A stretch of DNA of 64,000 nucleotides, taken from positions 1-64,000 of the forward strand of contig JBGAQN010000001.1 in NCBI GenBank assembly GCA_044220725.1, read 5' to 3'. Both the position numbers and the translations under genes were made by a program. The notes under the pieces were generated by a model. That model was not told the origin of the DNA. It saw only the letters and a program-made list of their open reading frames with translations, and searched no databases. Within the stretch, counting starts at the first letter, position 1. The number at the start of each line of letters is the position of its first letter. Source of the stretch: Phosphoribacter sp044220725. Lineage in GTDB: Bacteria > Actinomycetota > Actinomycetes > Actinomycetales > Dermatophilaceae. Shown here piece by piece: positions 25,300 to 34,247 of this stretch.

Positions 25300-26769
25300 T
25301 CAGCCCGAGGGCATCTGGTGCGCGGCGCCCATCAGGTCGGCCCACGAGTCGAGTTTGGTCCGCTCCCGGCCGAGCGCGGCGCCGCGAGCGATCTCGGCCG
25401 CATCGATAGCTCGCCAGCCGTCGAGGCTGACGACGTCATGGCCCCGCGAAGCGAGCGCCGCAGCCAGGTCGAGTCGACCCGTGCCACCTGAACCACCAGT
25501 CCTGTCCGAAACGCCGGTCCCGTCCGAAACGCCAGTCTCGTCGAAAGCACCAGTCCCGTCCGAAACCCCGGCCTTAGTCGCGTCTGCCCCCGCAGCAGAG
25601 CGCTCGGCCCCCGCAGCCACCAGGTCCGCCACGAGATGCCGGACTGTCTGTGCGGCATCGGACTTGTTCGTCCCGATGACACCAGTCGGGCCACGCTTGA
25701 TCCACCCGACGACATACTCCCGCGGTTGCACGACCCCGGCCGAGTCGACAACCCGTCCCTCGACATTGGAGATCAGCGCAGCCCGCTCATCGAACGGCAC
25801 CCCGGGCAGCGCCACCGACCGATAGCCGATCGAACGCAGCACCAACTGCGTCTCCAAGCGCTGCGTCTCGCCAGTCCCGACGACCTTCCCCGTCTCGTCC
25901 AGCCGGGTCCGTTCCAGGACGAGCGCCTCCACCCGCCCGTCGCCCTCCACGGCAATCGGCTTGCGCCAGAACGAGAAATGCAGCCGACGCCGCGGGTTTT
26001 CGACAACCTTCGCCGCCGCCTCGCGCAGGATCTCGACGTTCGCCTTGGGCCGGCGCTCCAGATCATCCGGTATGCCGTCGAACGCGTCCTCGTTGACCGT
26101 CACCTGCAATCCGGGCGTGTGCACCAACTCGCGAAGCTCGACCGTCGTGAAGGCAGCGTGGTGCGGCCCACGCCGGGCGATGACGTGGATGTCGTCGGCC
26201 CGGTGTCGATGCAACTCGGCCAACACCCCCGGAGGCATGTCGGTCACTTCGAGCGACTCTGCCGTCTTGGCCAACACCCGTGCCACGTCAACCGCGACGT
26301 TGCCAACCCCGATCACTGCGGCCACCCGCACCCCCGACAGGTCCTGCTCAGGGGCGTCGGGGTGCCCGGAATACCAGGCCACGAACTCGCGAGCGGAACG
26401 GCTGCCGGGAAGGCCCTCACCAGGCACCCCGAGCTGCGCGTCCTCGCTGGCGCCGGCGGCATACACAACGGCGTCGTAAGCAGCCAACAGGTCAGCCCGT
26501 GAGACATCCCGCCCGAACTCGACGTTGCCCAAGAAGCGGACCCCGGCGTTGTCGAAGGTGCGGGCTAGCGCGTTGGCGACCGACTTGATGCTCGTGTGGT
26601 CGGGGGCGACGCCGTAACGCAACAGGCCGTATGGGCAAGGCAGCCGGTCGATGAAGTCGACCTGGACGGGCACCTCGCTCTGGCCCACCAATGCCTGCGC
26701 GGCGAAGAGCCCAGACGGGCCAGCCCCGACAATCGCCACCCTGGTGGCGTCCCGATCCACACTGCCCAT
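25300..26769 (-). CDS. Ferredoxin-NADP+ reductase, FprA/adrenodoxin reductase type
   Basis: 489 residues with FAD-binding VAIVGAGPSGLFAAQAL, the family motif LPCPYGLLRYGVAPDHTSIK, NADP-binding VIGVGNVAVDVARVL and RRGPHHAAFT, and the C-terminal GWIKRGPTGVIGTNK. It passes electrons between NADPH and ferredoxins, for example to cytochromes P450 or Fe-S proteins. Near the C terminus a Gly/Thr/Ser/Asp-rich insert of five-residue repeats (GVSDGTG-like) interrupts the conserved domain. GGAGG precedes ATG 26769 by six bases. Confidence 0.92.
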   Translation of the reverse strand: MGSVDRDATRVAIVGAGPSGLFAAQALVGQSEVPVQVDFIDRLPCPYGLLRYGVAPDHTSIKSVANALARTFDNAGVRFLGNVEFGRDVSRADLLAAYDAVVYAAGASEDAQLGVPGEGLPGSRSAREFVAWYSGHPDAPEQDLSGVRVAAVIGVGNVAVDVARVLAKTAESLEVTDMPPGVLAELHRHRADDIHVIARRGPHHAAFTTVELRELVHTPGLQVTVNEDAFDGIPDDLERRPKANVEILREAAAKVVENPRRRLHFSFWRKPIAVEGDGRVEALVLERTRLDETGKVVGTGETQRLETQLVLRSIGYRSVALPGVPFDERAALISNVEGRVVDSAGVVQPREYVVGWIKRGPTGVIGTNKSDAAQTVRHLVADLVAAGAERSAAGADATKAGVSDGTGAFDETGVSDGTGVSDRTGGSGGTGRLDLAAALASRGHDVVSLDGWRAIDAAEIARGAALGRERTKLDSWADLMGAAHQMPSG

Positions 26770-26868
26770 CGCGCACCTCCGGTGACACGAGCGTCCACAT
26801 TGACGGGCCTGAGCCTAATGGGCGCCGGCTCGCCCGTCGCGTGACGGAGGTCCCGGCCCCACTGGCGG

Positions 26869-28032
26869 TCAGACAGGCGGGGCCGGAAACAGCCGCTGCC
26901 CAAGCGCATCGGCGAACTTCGCCAGCACCGGTCCCACCACCGCAAGGATGAGCACGTATGCCGTCGCGATCAGCCCGACCCTTGGGTGCCCGCCCGCCAC
27001 GGCCAGCCCCGCGATGACGACCGAAAACTCTCCGCGTGGGGCGAGGGTCAGCCCTGCGCGAAGGCGGCCACGACGCTGGACGCCGTCTCGGCGCGCGGCA
27101 TACCAGCCGGTCGCCAGCTTGGTGAACACCCCGACGACAGCCAGGACCAACGCGAGCGGCAGTTGACCCAGCAGCTCGCGAGGATCGGTGGACAAGCCGA
27201 AGGACACGAAGAAGATCGCCGCGAAGAGGTCTCGTTGGGGGCCCAAAATATCCCGGGCGCGTTCGGCCAGCGTGCCGGGGATGGCGATGCCGACGAGGAA
27301 CGCACCGACCGCGGCACTGGCTCCGAGCAGGTGCGTGGCGGCAGCGACGAGCATGGTGAGCCCGAGCACGCGTAGCATCACCTGCTCGTCCTGCTCGTGG
27401 GACAGGATCGCCCCGATGCGGTGGCTGGCTCGGGTGGCGGCCAGCAGCGCGAGCGACACCGCCCCGACGGCTAGGGCGATTCCGCCGAGGGCCTGGGCCA
27501 GGCCCCCGCCGACCAAGACGACGAGCAGAATCGGCAGATAGACCGCCATGGCGAGGTCTTCGAGCACGAGGACGGACAGGAGGGAGGGGGTCTCCCGGTT
27601 GCCGAGTCGGTCGAGGTCACGCAGGAGCTGGGCGACGATGCCCGAGGAGGAGATCCAGGTCAGCCCACCCATCGCGAAGGCCGCCGGCCAGGGCAGTCCA
27701 AACGCCAGCGCGATGGCGAACCCCGGCAGGGCGTTAAAGAGTAGGTCGACCACACCCGACGCCCGATGCCTGGCCAAGCTCGCGGACAACTCGGCCGGGG
27801 CGAATTCCAACCCGAGGGTGAGCAGAAGCAGCAGGACGCCGACTTCGGCGGCGATCGTCACGAACTCGCCCGAGGCCGCCACCGGCGCGACACCGCCCTC
27901 GCCGAAAGCAAGACCGGCCAACAGATAGAAGGGAATTGGCGACAGGCCGAACCGGCGAGCGACCACGCCGAGCAACGAGACTCCAACGAAGATGAAGCCC
28001 AACTCGACGAAGACGAGCCCTAAGTGGTCCAT
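26869..28032 (-). CDS. CPA2-family cation/proton antiporter (KhtU-like)
   Basis: 387 residues, about 11-12 hydrophobic helices covering almost the whole length, with the KefB/CPA2 pattern. PFYLLAGLAFGEGG comes near the start, LLLLTLGLEFAP follows, and LAPRGEFSVVIAG is present near the C terminus. It has no cytosolic TrkA domain of its own. The separate TrkA-C protein encoded just upstream is expected to supply regulation, as in KhtT/KhtU of Bacillus, which export K+ in exchange for protons. Confidence 0.88.
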   Translation of the reverse strand: MDHLGLVFVELGFIFVGVSLLGVVARRFGLSPIPFYLLAGLAFGEGGVAPVAASGEFVTIAAEVGVLLLLLTLGLEFAPAELSASLARHRASGVVDLLFNALPGFAIALAFGLPWPAAFAMGGLTWISSSGIVAQLLRDLDRLGNRETPSLLSVLVLEDLAMAVYLPILLVVLVGGGLAQALGGIALAVGAVSLALLAATRASHRIGAILSHEQDEQVMLRVLGLTMLVAAATHLLGASAAVGAFLVGIAIPGTLAERARDILGPQRDLFAAIFFVSFGLSTDPRELLGQLPLALVLAVVGVFTKLATGWYAARRDGVQRRGRLRAGLTLAPRGEFSVVIAGLAVAGGHPRVGLIATAYVLILAVVGPVLAKFADALGQRLFPAPPV

Positions 28033-28068
28033 GTGTCAGTGGTGGTCCATCAGTCAGTGGTGACTCAT
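28030..28068 (-). other. 18-bp tandem duplication of a start site with two 4-codon ORFs
   Basis: Reading leftward, ATG codons at 28068, 28050 and 28032 are spaced exactly 18 bases apart. The first two open minimal ORFs encoding M-S-H-H-stop and M-D-H-H-stop; the third is the antiporter start, M-D-H-L-G. No ribosome-binding site precedes the antiporter start, so these mini-ORFs may deliver ribosomes by reinitiation or be a simple duplication. Confidence 0.6.
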
Positions 28069-28072
28069 GGCG

Positions 28073-28594
28073 TCAGTCGAGCTCGTCGGGCAGCGGGAAC
28101 GGCTCGTCCTCCGGCGACATCGCCAGGATGGTGGCCAGATCGGCCAGACCCGAATCCGACCCGATCGCGACGACGGTATCGCCGGCCATGAGCACCGTTC
28201 GGGGTCCGGGTGCGGCATACACCTGCGCGCCTCGGACGACGGCAACGATGGAGCAGCCCGTTCGGGTGCGCGCCTTGCTGTCGCCGAGGCGGCGCCCGTC
28301 ATAGCGGCTCCCCGGGGCGATGCCAAAGCGGGCGGAGGACAGGCCGGGCACCTCCTTGGTGAGGTCGGCGACCCGAGCCGAGACCCGGGGCGAGCCGAGG
28401 ATTTCGGCGAGCGCGGCGACCTCGGTGGGCCCCAAGCGCAGCGAATGGGCGACCGAGTCGGGGTCGTCGCGCTTGTAGGCGACCAACTCGGCGTCTCCGT
28501 CGCGTCCGATGACCACGGAGATCGGGGAGCCGGAGCGGGTCGTCGCGTCGTAACGCACGCCGACGCCGGGAAGGAGGGTCTGGTGGAACTCCAT
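28073..28594 (-). CDS. TrkA-C domain regulatory protein (KhtT-like)
   Basis: A 173-residue cytosolic protein. The N-terminal half has a small alpha/beta domain (MEFHQTLLPGVGVRYDATTRSG), and the C-terminal half is a TrkA_C domain (PGSRYDGRRLGDSK, TGCSIVAVVRG, LMAGDTVVAIGSDSGLADL). This is the architecture of KhtT, which gates the antiporter KhtU in response to nucleotides. ATG 28594 is chosen over an upstream ATG because the conserved part begins there. It is 40 bp upstream of the antiporter gene on the same strand. Confidence 0.87.
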   Translation of the reverse strand: MEFHQTLLPGVGVRYDATTRSGSPISVVIGRDGDAELVAYKRDDPDSVAHSLRLGPTEVAALAEILGSPRVSARVADLTKEVPGLSSARFGIAPGSRYDGRRLGDSKARTRTGCSIVAVVRGAQVYAAPGPRTVLMAGDTVVAIGSDSGLADLATILAMSPEDEPFPLPDELD

Positions 28595-28680
28595 GCCATG
28601 ATCCAAGCAGAGCATCGCCGTGTGGTGGCCGCTGGCCGCCGCACTGTCGGGATGACGGCAGACAGGGTTCAATAGCGCCC

Positions 28681-29745
28681 GTGAGCATCGTCCGCCGCCT
28701 CGTCATCGCGATCGGGTCGTTGCTCGCTGTCACGGTCTACGGGGTCATCGGGTATCTCATCCTCGGGTACACCCTGTTAGACGCCATGTACCAAGCGGTC
28801 ATGACGCTCACCACGGTCGGCTATGGCGAGCCCATGGACCCGACACCGGTGCGCAAGGCGTTCTCGATCAGTCTGATGATCCTCGGCGTCGGCATCGCGC
28901 TCTACAACCTCACCGTCATGGTCGGGACGATCACCGAGGGTGAGGTCCGCACGTATTTCGAAAGGCGTCGGATGGACAAGCGCATCTCCGGCATGAGTGG
29001 CCACGTCATCATCTGTGGCCACGGAAGGGTCGGCAAGTCGGCCCGCGAGCACCTCAAGAACATCGGCTCCCAAGTGGTCGTCGTCGATACCGTTCCCGAG
29101 CGGGTGATCCACCTGGAGGACCCCCACCTGGTCGGTGACTGCACCCGTGACGACGTGCTCAAGGCGGCCGGCATCGAGCGGGCCCGGGCCCTCATCGCGA
29201 CCCTGGAGACCGACGCGGACACGGTTTACCTCACCCTGTCCGCCCGGGCCTTGCGACCCGACCTGGTCATCATCTCGCGGGCTCGGACCGTGGACTCCAA
29301 AGAGAAGCTCGTCCTGGCCGGAGCCACCCGGGCGGTCAACCCGCAACTCATCGGGGGCCGCCGGATGGCCGCCTTCGCGCTCAACGCGCACGTGGCGGAG
29401 TTCCTCGACGTCGTCATGCACGACGAGGAGTTGGACTTCCGCATCGAGCAGATTCGCATCCCCGTCGACTCGCCTCTGCGCGACCGCACCCTGGGCGAAC
29501 TGGACCTCGAGGAAGCCTCGGGTGTGCGGTTGCTCGCCTACCGACCAGGCCCCCGTATGCCGTTCGCTCCCCACCCGTCAGCCGACACTGTGCTCGGCCC
29601 CGGGTCGGTGCTCATCGCGTTCGGGACGATGGTCCAGATCGAACAACTCATCGCACTCGCTGCGCCCGAGGCAGCGACCCTCGGCCCGGGCCCGGCGGCC
29701 CCGGGTGGCCCGACCTCGCCGTTGATCGCCCGTTCGCCGGCCTGA
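28681..29745 (+). CDS. Two-helix K+ channel with RCK (TrkA-N/TrkA-C) domain
   Basis: 354 residues. Two membrane helices flank a pore loop with the selectivity filter TTVGYGE (near residue 45). An RCK domain begins HVIICGHGRVGKSAREHLKNIG and is followed by a TrkA_C domain ending DTVLGPGSVLIAFG. Such channels (MthK/GsuK-like) conduct K+ and are gated by ligands at the RCK ring. It is divergent from the antiporter pair, so one 86-bp region controls both a K+ channel and a K+/H+ antiporter. The start is GTG. Confidence 0.93.
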   Translation: MSIVRRLVIAIGSLLAVTVYGVIGYLILGYTLLDAMYQAVMTLTTVGYGEPMDPTPVRKAFSISLMILGVGIALYNLTVMVGTITEGEVRTYFERRRMDKRISGMSGHVIICGHGRVGKSAREHLKNIGSQVVVVDTVPERVIHLEDPHLVGDCTRDDVLKAAGIERARALIATLETDADTVYLTLSARALRPDLVIISRARTVDSKEKLVLAGATRAVNPQLIGGRRMAAFALNAHVAEFLDVVMHDEELDFRIEQIRIPVDSPLRDRTLGELDLEEASGVRLLAYRPGPRMPFAPHPSADTVLGPGSVLIAFGTMVQIEQLIALAAPEAATLGPGPAAPGGPTSPLIARSPA

Positions 29746-29797
29746 GCTCGACAGGCCCCTGCCGCACTGAGATCACGCCCCTGTGCCTGGCCTCAGC

Positions 29798-31027
29798 TTA
29801 GGCGTCGCTCGGCTCGTCGAGCAGCCGCACGACCAGGCCGGTGCGCAGCTTTGGGGTGAAGAACGTCGACTTGGGTGGCATAAGCAGACCCGCACGGGCG
29901 GTCTGCTGGATCTGCTCCATGCTGGGCGGGCGGATGAGGATCGCCGCTGTCTCCGGCTCTCGGCTCAGCACGTCGAGCACCTCAGGAACGCCGTGCTGGT
30001 AGTCCACCACGAGGTCCACTCCGGCCAGGGTGTGCTCCAACCAGGCCCCATCCAGAGCCCGGACCCCGTCGAAGGCACCCGGGCGAGGACGCAGCCACGT
30101 CAACTCGCCGTCGGATTCCAGGAGCGCGAGACATTCGCGGCGGGCCAGCTCGATCACCACTCTCGACGTGTTTCCCCTGTCGATGGCACCTGCCGGGACA
30201 AGGTCAAAATCACGCCCCAACAGCTCACGCAGTCGCCGGCTTGGCAGACCGCGGACGATCCGGTGGATCGCTTCGATGGCCAGCTGGTCCGGGGCGAGTT
30301 CGCCGACGAAGGCGAGGGTCGAGCGGGCCGGAGCGGACGGCATACCGGCCGCTGTCAGCTCGTCGCGGTAGTGGCGAGCGACCCCGTAGCGGTGATGCCC
30401 GTCGGCGATGAGGACGTCGTCGCTGCCGATGATGGCTGCGATCGCAGCGATCCGAACCGGGTCGGTGACTCGTTCGACGAGGTGCTCGACGCCGTCGACG
30501 GTGACCGCACCCATCGGTTCGCCCTCCGCGGCCAGCGCCGCCGTCAGCCCGGCAGCCAAGGACAGTCCCCACACGGGCGAGAGATTTGCTCGGGTCGCGC
30601 GGGTGAGGTCCAGCCGGTCCGTCGAGGCCTTCGCCGTGGTGCGCTCGTGCGGCAGCACCCGCCCCGCACCAGCGTCGACCACCTCCAGCCCCCCAAGCAC
30701 TCCGACGAGTTCGCGGGCTGTTCCGGTGGCGTCGACGAAACGCATCCGGTAGATGGTGACGGTGGGCGCTTCGTCGCGGATCAGCACCCCGTTGGCCTGC
30801 CAGTCCACCAGCAGTCGCGCCGCGGCGGCATACCGACCCGTTTCCCGACCCGCGGGGATGTCGACGTGGACGATGTTGTGCGGGCTACGGGCCCGCAGTG
30901 CTGCCACGTCGGCGTCGGAGAGCACGTCGTAGGGCGGCGCGATGACCGCCGACCAGTCCGCTGTCGCGGGGTAACGCAAGGCCCGGAACGGCTCGAACCG
31001 CGGCCCGGTCAAGTCTGGGTGCGGCAT
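29798..31027 (-). CDS. DUF1015 family protein
   Basis: A 409-residue member of DUF1015, a widespread cytosolic family without an assigned reaction. Typical segments are PFRALRYPATADWSAVIAPPYDVLSD at the N terminus, SPHNIVHVDIP, a central VLIADGHHRYGVARHYRDE and the C-terminal LLMPPKSTFFTPKLRTGLVV. The GHHRY motif suggests a catalytic or metal site. ATG 31027 lies within a GTATGCCG repeat. No operon partner is evident; the upstream 267-bp gap is shared with nadE. Confidence 0.88.
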   Translation of the reverse strand: MPHPDLTGPRFEPFRALRYPATADWSAVIAPPYDVLSDADVAALRARSPHNIVHVDIPAGRETGRYAAAARLLVDWQANGVLIRDEAPTVTIYRMRFVDATGTARELVGVLGGLEVVDAGAGRVLPHERTTAKASTDRLDLTRATRANLSPVWGLSLAAGLTAALAAEGEPMGAVTVDGVEHLVERVTDPVRIAAIAAIIGSDDVLIADGHHRYGVARHYRDELTAAGMPSAPARSTLAFVGELAPDQLAIEAIHRIVRGLPSRRLRELLGRDFDLVPAGAIDRGNTSRVVIELARRECLALLESDGELTWLRPRPGAFDGVRALDGAWLEHTLAGVDLVVDYQHGVPEVLDVLSREPETAAILIRPPSMEQIQQTARAGLLMPPKSTFFTPKLRTGLVVRLLDEPSDA

Positions 31028-31112
31028 ACCCCAAGTCTAGGTGGGCAGGGTCAGCGCCCGTTGCGCACGTTTCGAGATGCGCAACCTTCCCGACTGGTCC
31101 ACAATGATTCGC

Positions 31113-31198
31113 GTATGCCGCGTGTCGGCGAACGGTGGCGCCCCCCCTCGCGCCCATCGCTCGGGCCATGCCCCTGGCTCTCCCTACACGCGGCATAC
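31113..31198. terminator. Intergenic inverted pair of GTATGCCG repeats
   Basis: Perfect 13-bp arms GTATGCCGCGTGT (31113-31125) and ACACGCGGCATAC (31186-31198) enclose 60 bp in the gap between DUF1015 and nadE, which diverge. It is upstream of both genes, so a terminator role is unlikely here and a regulatory or DNA-structural role is possible. The label is the nearest available type. Confidence 0.5.
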
Positions 31199-31294
31199 TC
31201 ATGTCCGGCATCGGTGGCGGGGGCGACCGGCGTGGGACACTCTGGGTGAGCTCCGACCCGGGGCCGCCGGACCAGGGAGGCACGCGGGCACCGC

Positions 31295-33430
31295 ATGAAC
31301 TTCTACTCCATCTATGACCATGGCTTCGCGAGGGTCGCGGCCTGCACGCTGCCAGTGCGGCTGGTCGACCCGGCGGCCAACGTCGCGGCCACGCTGCAGG
31401 TGGCGCGCGAGTGCCACGCCGAGGGTGTGGCCGTCGCGGTCTTCCCCGAGTTGGGGCTGACGGGCTATTCCCTCGACGACCTCGTGTTGTCCGATCCCTT
31501 GCTTGATGCGGTCGAGATCGCTCTCGGCGAATTGGTGCGCTCCTCAAGAGAATTGCTGCCGGTCCTGGTCGTCGGCGCGCCGCTGCGGGCGCGGGGTCGG
31601 GTCTACAACTGCGCGGTGGTGGTGCACCGCGGGCAGATCCTCGGCGTGACTCCGAAGTCCTATCTGCCGACCTATCGCGAGTTCTACGAGTCGCGAACCA
31701 TCGCGGCCGGCCACGACGCCCGTGGGACGATCCGGGTCGAGCTGGGGTCGGGCGGGTCCGGCGAGTCGGGCGGGTCCGGCGAGTCGGGCCGGTCCGGCGG
31801 GTCCGGCGAGTTGGGCGAGTCCGACGGGTCCGGCGAGTCCGTGGAGGTGCCGTTCGGGCCGGACCTGCTGTTCCGGGCCGTCGATGTGCCCGACCTCGTC
31901 GTCCACGTCGAGATCTGCGAGGACATGTGGGTGCCGATCCCGCCGTCGGCCGAGGCGGCGCTCGCGGGCGCCACCGTCCTGGTCAACGTGTCCGGCTCCC
32001 CAATCACCGTCGCCAAGGCGCGCGACCGAGCGATGCTCGCCGAGTCCGCCTCCTCGCGGTGCCTCGCGGCATACGTGTATGCCGCTGCAGGAGAAGGCGA
32101 GTCGAGCACCGACCTCGCGTGGGACGGCCAGACGATGGTGTGGGAGAACGGCACCCTCCTGGCGGAGAGCGAGCGCTTCCCGGCCGGGCCGCGCAGGTCG
32201 GTCGCTGACGTCCACCTGGCCCGGTTGCGGCAGGAGCGGATGCGGCAAGGGACCTTCGACGACAACCGCCGCACCCACGCGGCCCGGGTCGGGACCTTCC
32301 GCGAGGTGACCTTCCGGCTCGACCCGCCGCGCTCGGACCTCGGGTTGCGCCGGGCGGTCGACCGCTATCCGTTCGTGCCGGACGACCCGGCGCGGCTGGC
32401 GCAGGACTGTTACGAGGCGTATTCAATCCAGGTGGCCGGGCTGGAGCAGCGGCTGCGCGCGATCGGGCGACCGACCGTCGTCATCGGGGTGTCCGGTGGG
32501 CTGGACTCGACACATGCGCTCATCGTCGCCTGCCGGGCGATGGACCGGCTGGACCGGCCGCGCTCGGACGTGCTGGCCTTCACCATGCCCGGGTTCGCCA
32601 CGTCCGACCACACCAAGGGCAACGCGATCCGGCTCATGGAGGCGCTCGGGGTGACCTGGGAGGAGTTGGACATCCGACCCGCCGCGACCCAACTGCTGCG
32701 CGACCTGGGACACCCCGCCGGGCGGGGCGAGCCGGTCTATGACGTGACTTTCGAGAACGTCCAGGCCGGCTTGCGCACCGACTACCTGTTCCGAATCGCC
32801 AACCAGCGCAAGGGGATTGTCCTCGGCACGGGGGATCTGTCCGAGCTGGCCTTGGGCTGGTGCACCTATGGTGTGGGCGACCAGATGTCGCATTACGGCG
32901 TCAACACCGGCGTCCCCAAGACACTCATCCAGCACCTCATCCGCTGGGTCATCGCCTCTGGGCAGTTCTCCGAGGACGTGGGGGCGACCCTGCACTCGAT
33001 CCTCGACACGACCATTTCGCCGGAGCTCGTCCCGACCCGAGAGGGTGAGGCGGCGCAGTCGACCGAGGCGTCGATCGGGCCCTATGCCCTGCAGGACTTC
33101 GCCCTCTTCTACGTCCTGCGCCACGGGTTGCGCCCGTCGACCATCGCCTTCCTCGCGTGGCACGCCTGGCATGACGCGGCGAGCGGGCAGTGGCCGGAAG
33201 GTTTCCCCGAGGGCGCGCGGACGGCATACACCGTGGGCGAGATCCGGCACTGGCTGGACGTCTTCCTCCAGCGGTTCTTCGCCAACCAGTTCAAGCGGTC
33301 GGCGCTGCCCAACGGCCCCAAGGTGGTCCGCGGCGGGTCGCTGTCCCCCCGCGGCGACTGGCGTATGCCGTCCGACGCGTCCGCCCGGGTCTGGCTCGAC
33401 GAGCTGCGCGGCGCGGTCCCCGAGGGCTGA
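31295..33430 (+). CDS. nadE: Glutamine-dependent NAD+ synthetase
   Basis: A 711-residue two-domain enzyme that makes NAD+ from deamido-NAD+, ATP and glutamine. The N-terminal nitrilase-like glutaminase has its triad at Glu52 (FPELGLTGYS), Lys121 (TPKSYLP) and Cys208 (EICEDMW). The synthetase half has the P-loop GVSGGLDST and SDHTKGNA. Between Lys121 and Cys208, about residues 151-183, is a Gly/Ser/Glu repeat insert (GSGES units) absent from typical homologues. This is the layout of M. tuberculosis NadE. It is monocistronic. Confidence 0.96.
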   Translation: MNFYSIYDHGFARVAACTLPVRLVDPAANVAATLQVARECHAEGVAVAVFPELGLTGYSLDDLVLSDPLLDAVEIALGELVRSSRELLPVLVVGAPLRARGRVYNCAVVVHRGQILGVTPKSYLPTYREFYESRTIAAGHDARGTIRVELGSGGSGESGGSGESGRSGGSGELGESDGSGESVEVPFGPDLLFRAVDVPDLVVHVEICEDMWVPIPPSAEAALAGATVLVNVSGSPITVAKARDRAMLAESASSRCLAAYVYAAAGEGESSTDLAWDGQTMVWENGTLLAESERFPAGPRRSVADVHLARLRQERMRQGTFDDNRRTHAARVGTFREVTFRLDPPRSDLGLRRAVDRYPFVPDDPARLAQDCYEAYSIQVAGLEQRLRAIGRPTVVIGVSGGLDSTHALIVACRAMDRLDRPRSDVLAFTMPGFATSDHTKGNAIRLMEALGVTWEELDIRPAATQLLRDLGHPAGRGEPVYDVTFENVQAGLRTDYLFRIANQRKGIVLGTGDLSELALGWCTYGVGDQMSHYGVNTGVPKTLIQHLIRWVIASGQFSEDVGATLHSILDTTISPELVPTREGEAAQSTEASIGPYALQDFALFYVLRHGLRPSTIAFLAWHAWHDAASGQWPEGFPEGARTAYTVGEIRHWLDVFLQRFFANQFKRSALPNGPKVVRGGSLSPRGDWRMPSDASARVWLDELRGAVPEG

Positions 33431-33448
33431 CCACCGCCGAGTCTTTTG

Positions 33449-33477
33449 TTGACTGATCGTTCTTGACTGATCGGTCA
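33449..33477 (+). promoter_or_regulatory. Repeated TTGACTGATCG with palindromic operator before TetR gene
   Basis: TTGACTGATCG occurs twice, 14 bp apart (from 33449 and 33463). The second copy is part of the near-perfect palindrome TGACTGATCGGTCA (33464-33477). TetR-type repressors commonly bind such sites before their own genes. Confidence 0.55.
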
Positions 33478-33499
33478 TCTATTTGACACGATCATGCAC

Positions 33500-33877
33500 A
33501 TGGGCAGGAATCGGACTTTCGACGAGGACGACGTCGTGGCCCGGGCAGCCGCCATCTTCCTCCGGCAGGGCTACGAGGGGACCTCGATCGACACCCTCTT
33601 GGCGGCCACGGGACTGCACCGCGGCAGCCTCTACCAGGCCTTCGCGAGCAAACGCGGGCTGTTCCTCGCGGCGCTGCGTCGGACCAGTGCCGATGCTGCG
33701 ACCAGCCGCGACGACGACGCCATCGATCTGCTGCTCGTCGCCCTCGTCGAACTCGCCCCACGCGACGCCGAGGTGCGGGCCCTCTGCGCCACCGCACTGG
33801 CTCCGCTGACCCAGCCGGAAGCCGTCCAGCTCTTGGGGACTCGGTTGCTCGCCCGGGCCCATCTCATCGAGCAGTGA
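33500..33877 (+). CDS. Short TetR-family regulator
   Basis: About 125 residues. A clear TetR N-terminal helix-turn-helix is present (FDEDDVVARAAAIFLRQGYEGTSIDTLLAATGLHRGSLYQAFASKRGLF). The ligand-binding part is only about 65 residues, well short of the usual 130-150. It ends LLARAHLIEQ without sign of a frameshift, so it is either a compact regulator or a truncated one. ATG 33494 is an alternative start. A palindromic operator lies just upstream. It is followed after 13 bp by the small PH-like gene, its likely target. Confidence 0.8.
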   Translation: MGRNRTFDEDDVVARAAAIFLRQGYEGTSIDTLLAATGLHRGSLYQAFASKRGLFLAALRRTSADAATSRDDDAIDLLLVALVELAPRDAEVRALCATALAPLTQPEAVQLLGTRLLARAHLIEQ

Positions 33878-33890
33878 AAGGAGCGTCATC

Positions 33891-34247
33891 GTGAACCTCG
33901 TGACCGTGAGCGACGGCTACCTCATCGTCGAGCCCAAAGGTCTGGACAAGGTCTGGGCTCTGACTCGCCAACTGCGCATCCCCCTGGCCCATGTCCGGGG
34001 CGCGACGGCCGACCCCGGTGCGGCGCGTGGCTACAAGGGCCTGCGCAATCCGGGGTTGGGGGTCCCCGGCCTCAAGTGGGCCGGGACCTTCACCCGCGAT
34101 GGCGAACGGCACTTCTGGAACGTCACCGGTTCGGCGTTGACGATCGTCGTGCAACTGGCCGACGAGGATTTCGATCGGCTCTACCTCACCGTTCGCGAGC
34201 CAGGCCCGACCGTGGACGCGATCAACGCCGCCATCGCGGCTGCCTGA
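33891..34247 (+). CDS. Small PH-like protein, possible TetR target
   Basis: A 118-residue beta-rich cytosolic protein: VSDGYLIVEPKGLDKVWALTRQLRIPLAHVRGAT, then GLRNPGLGVPGLKWAGTFTRDGERHFWNVTG and a final helix. This pattern resembles bacterial PH-domain proteins of unknown function. AAAGGAG precedes the GTG start at ideal spacing. It is in an operon with the short TetR regulator. Confidence 0.7.
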   Translation: MNLVTVSDGYLIVEPKGLDKVWALTRQLRIPLAHVRGATADPGAARGYKGLRNPGLGVPGLKWAGTFTRDGERHFWNVTGSALTIVVQLADEDFDRLYLTVREPGPTVDAINAAIAAA

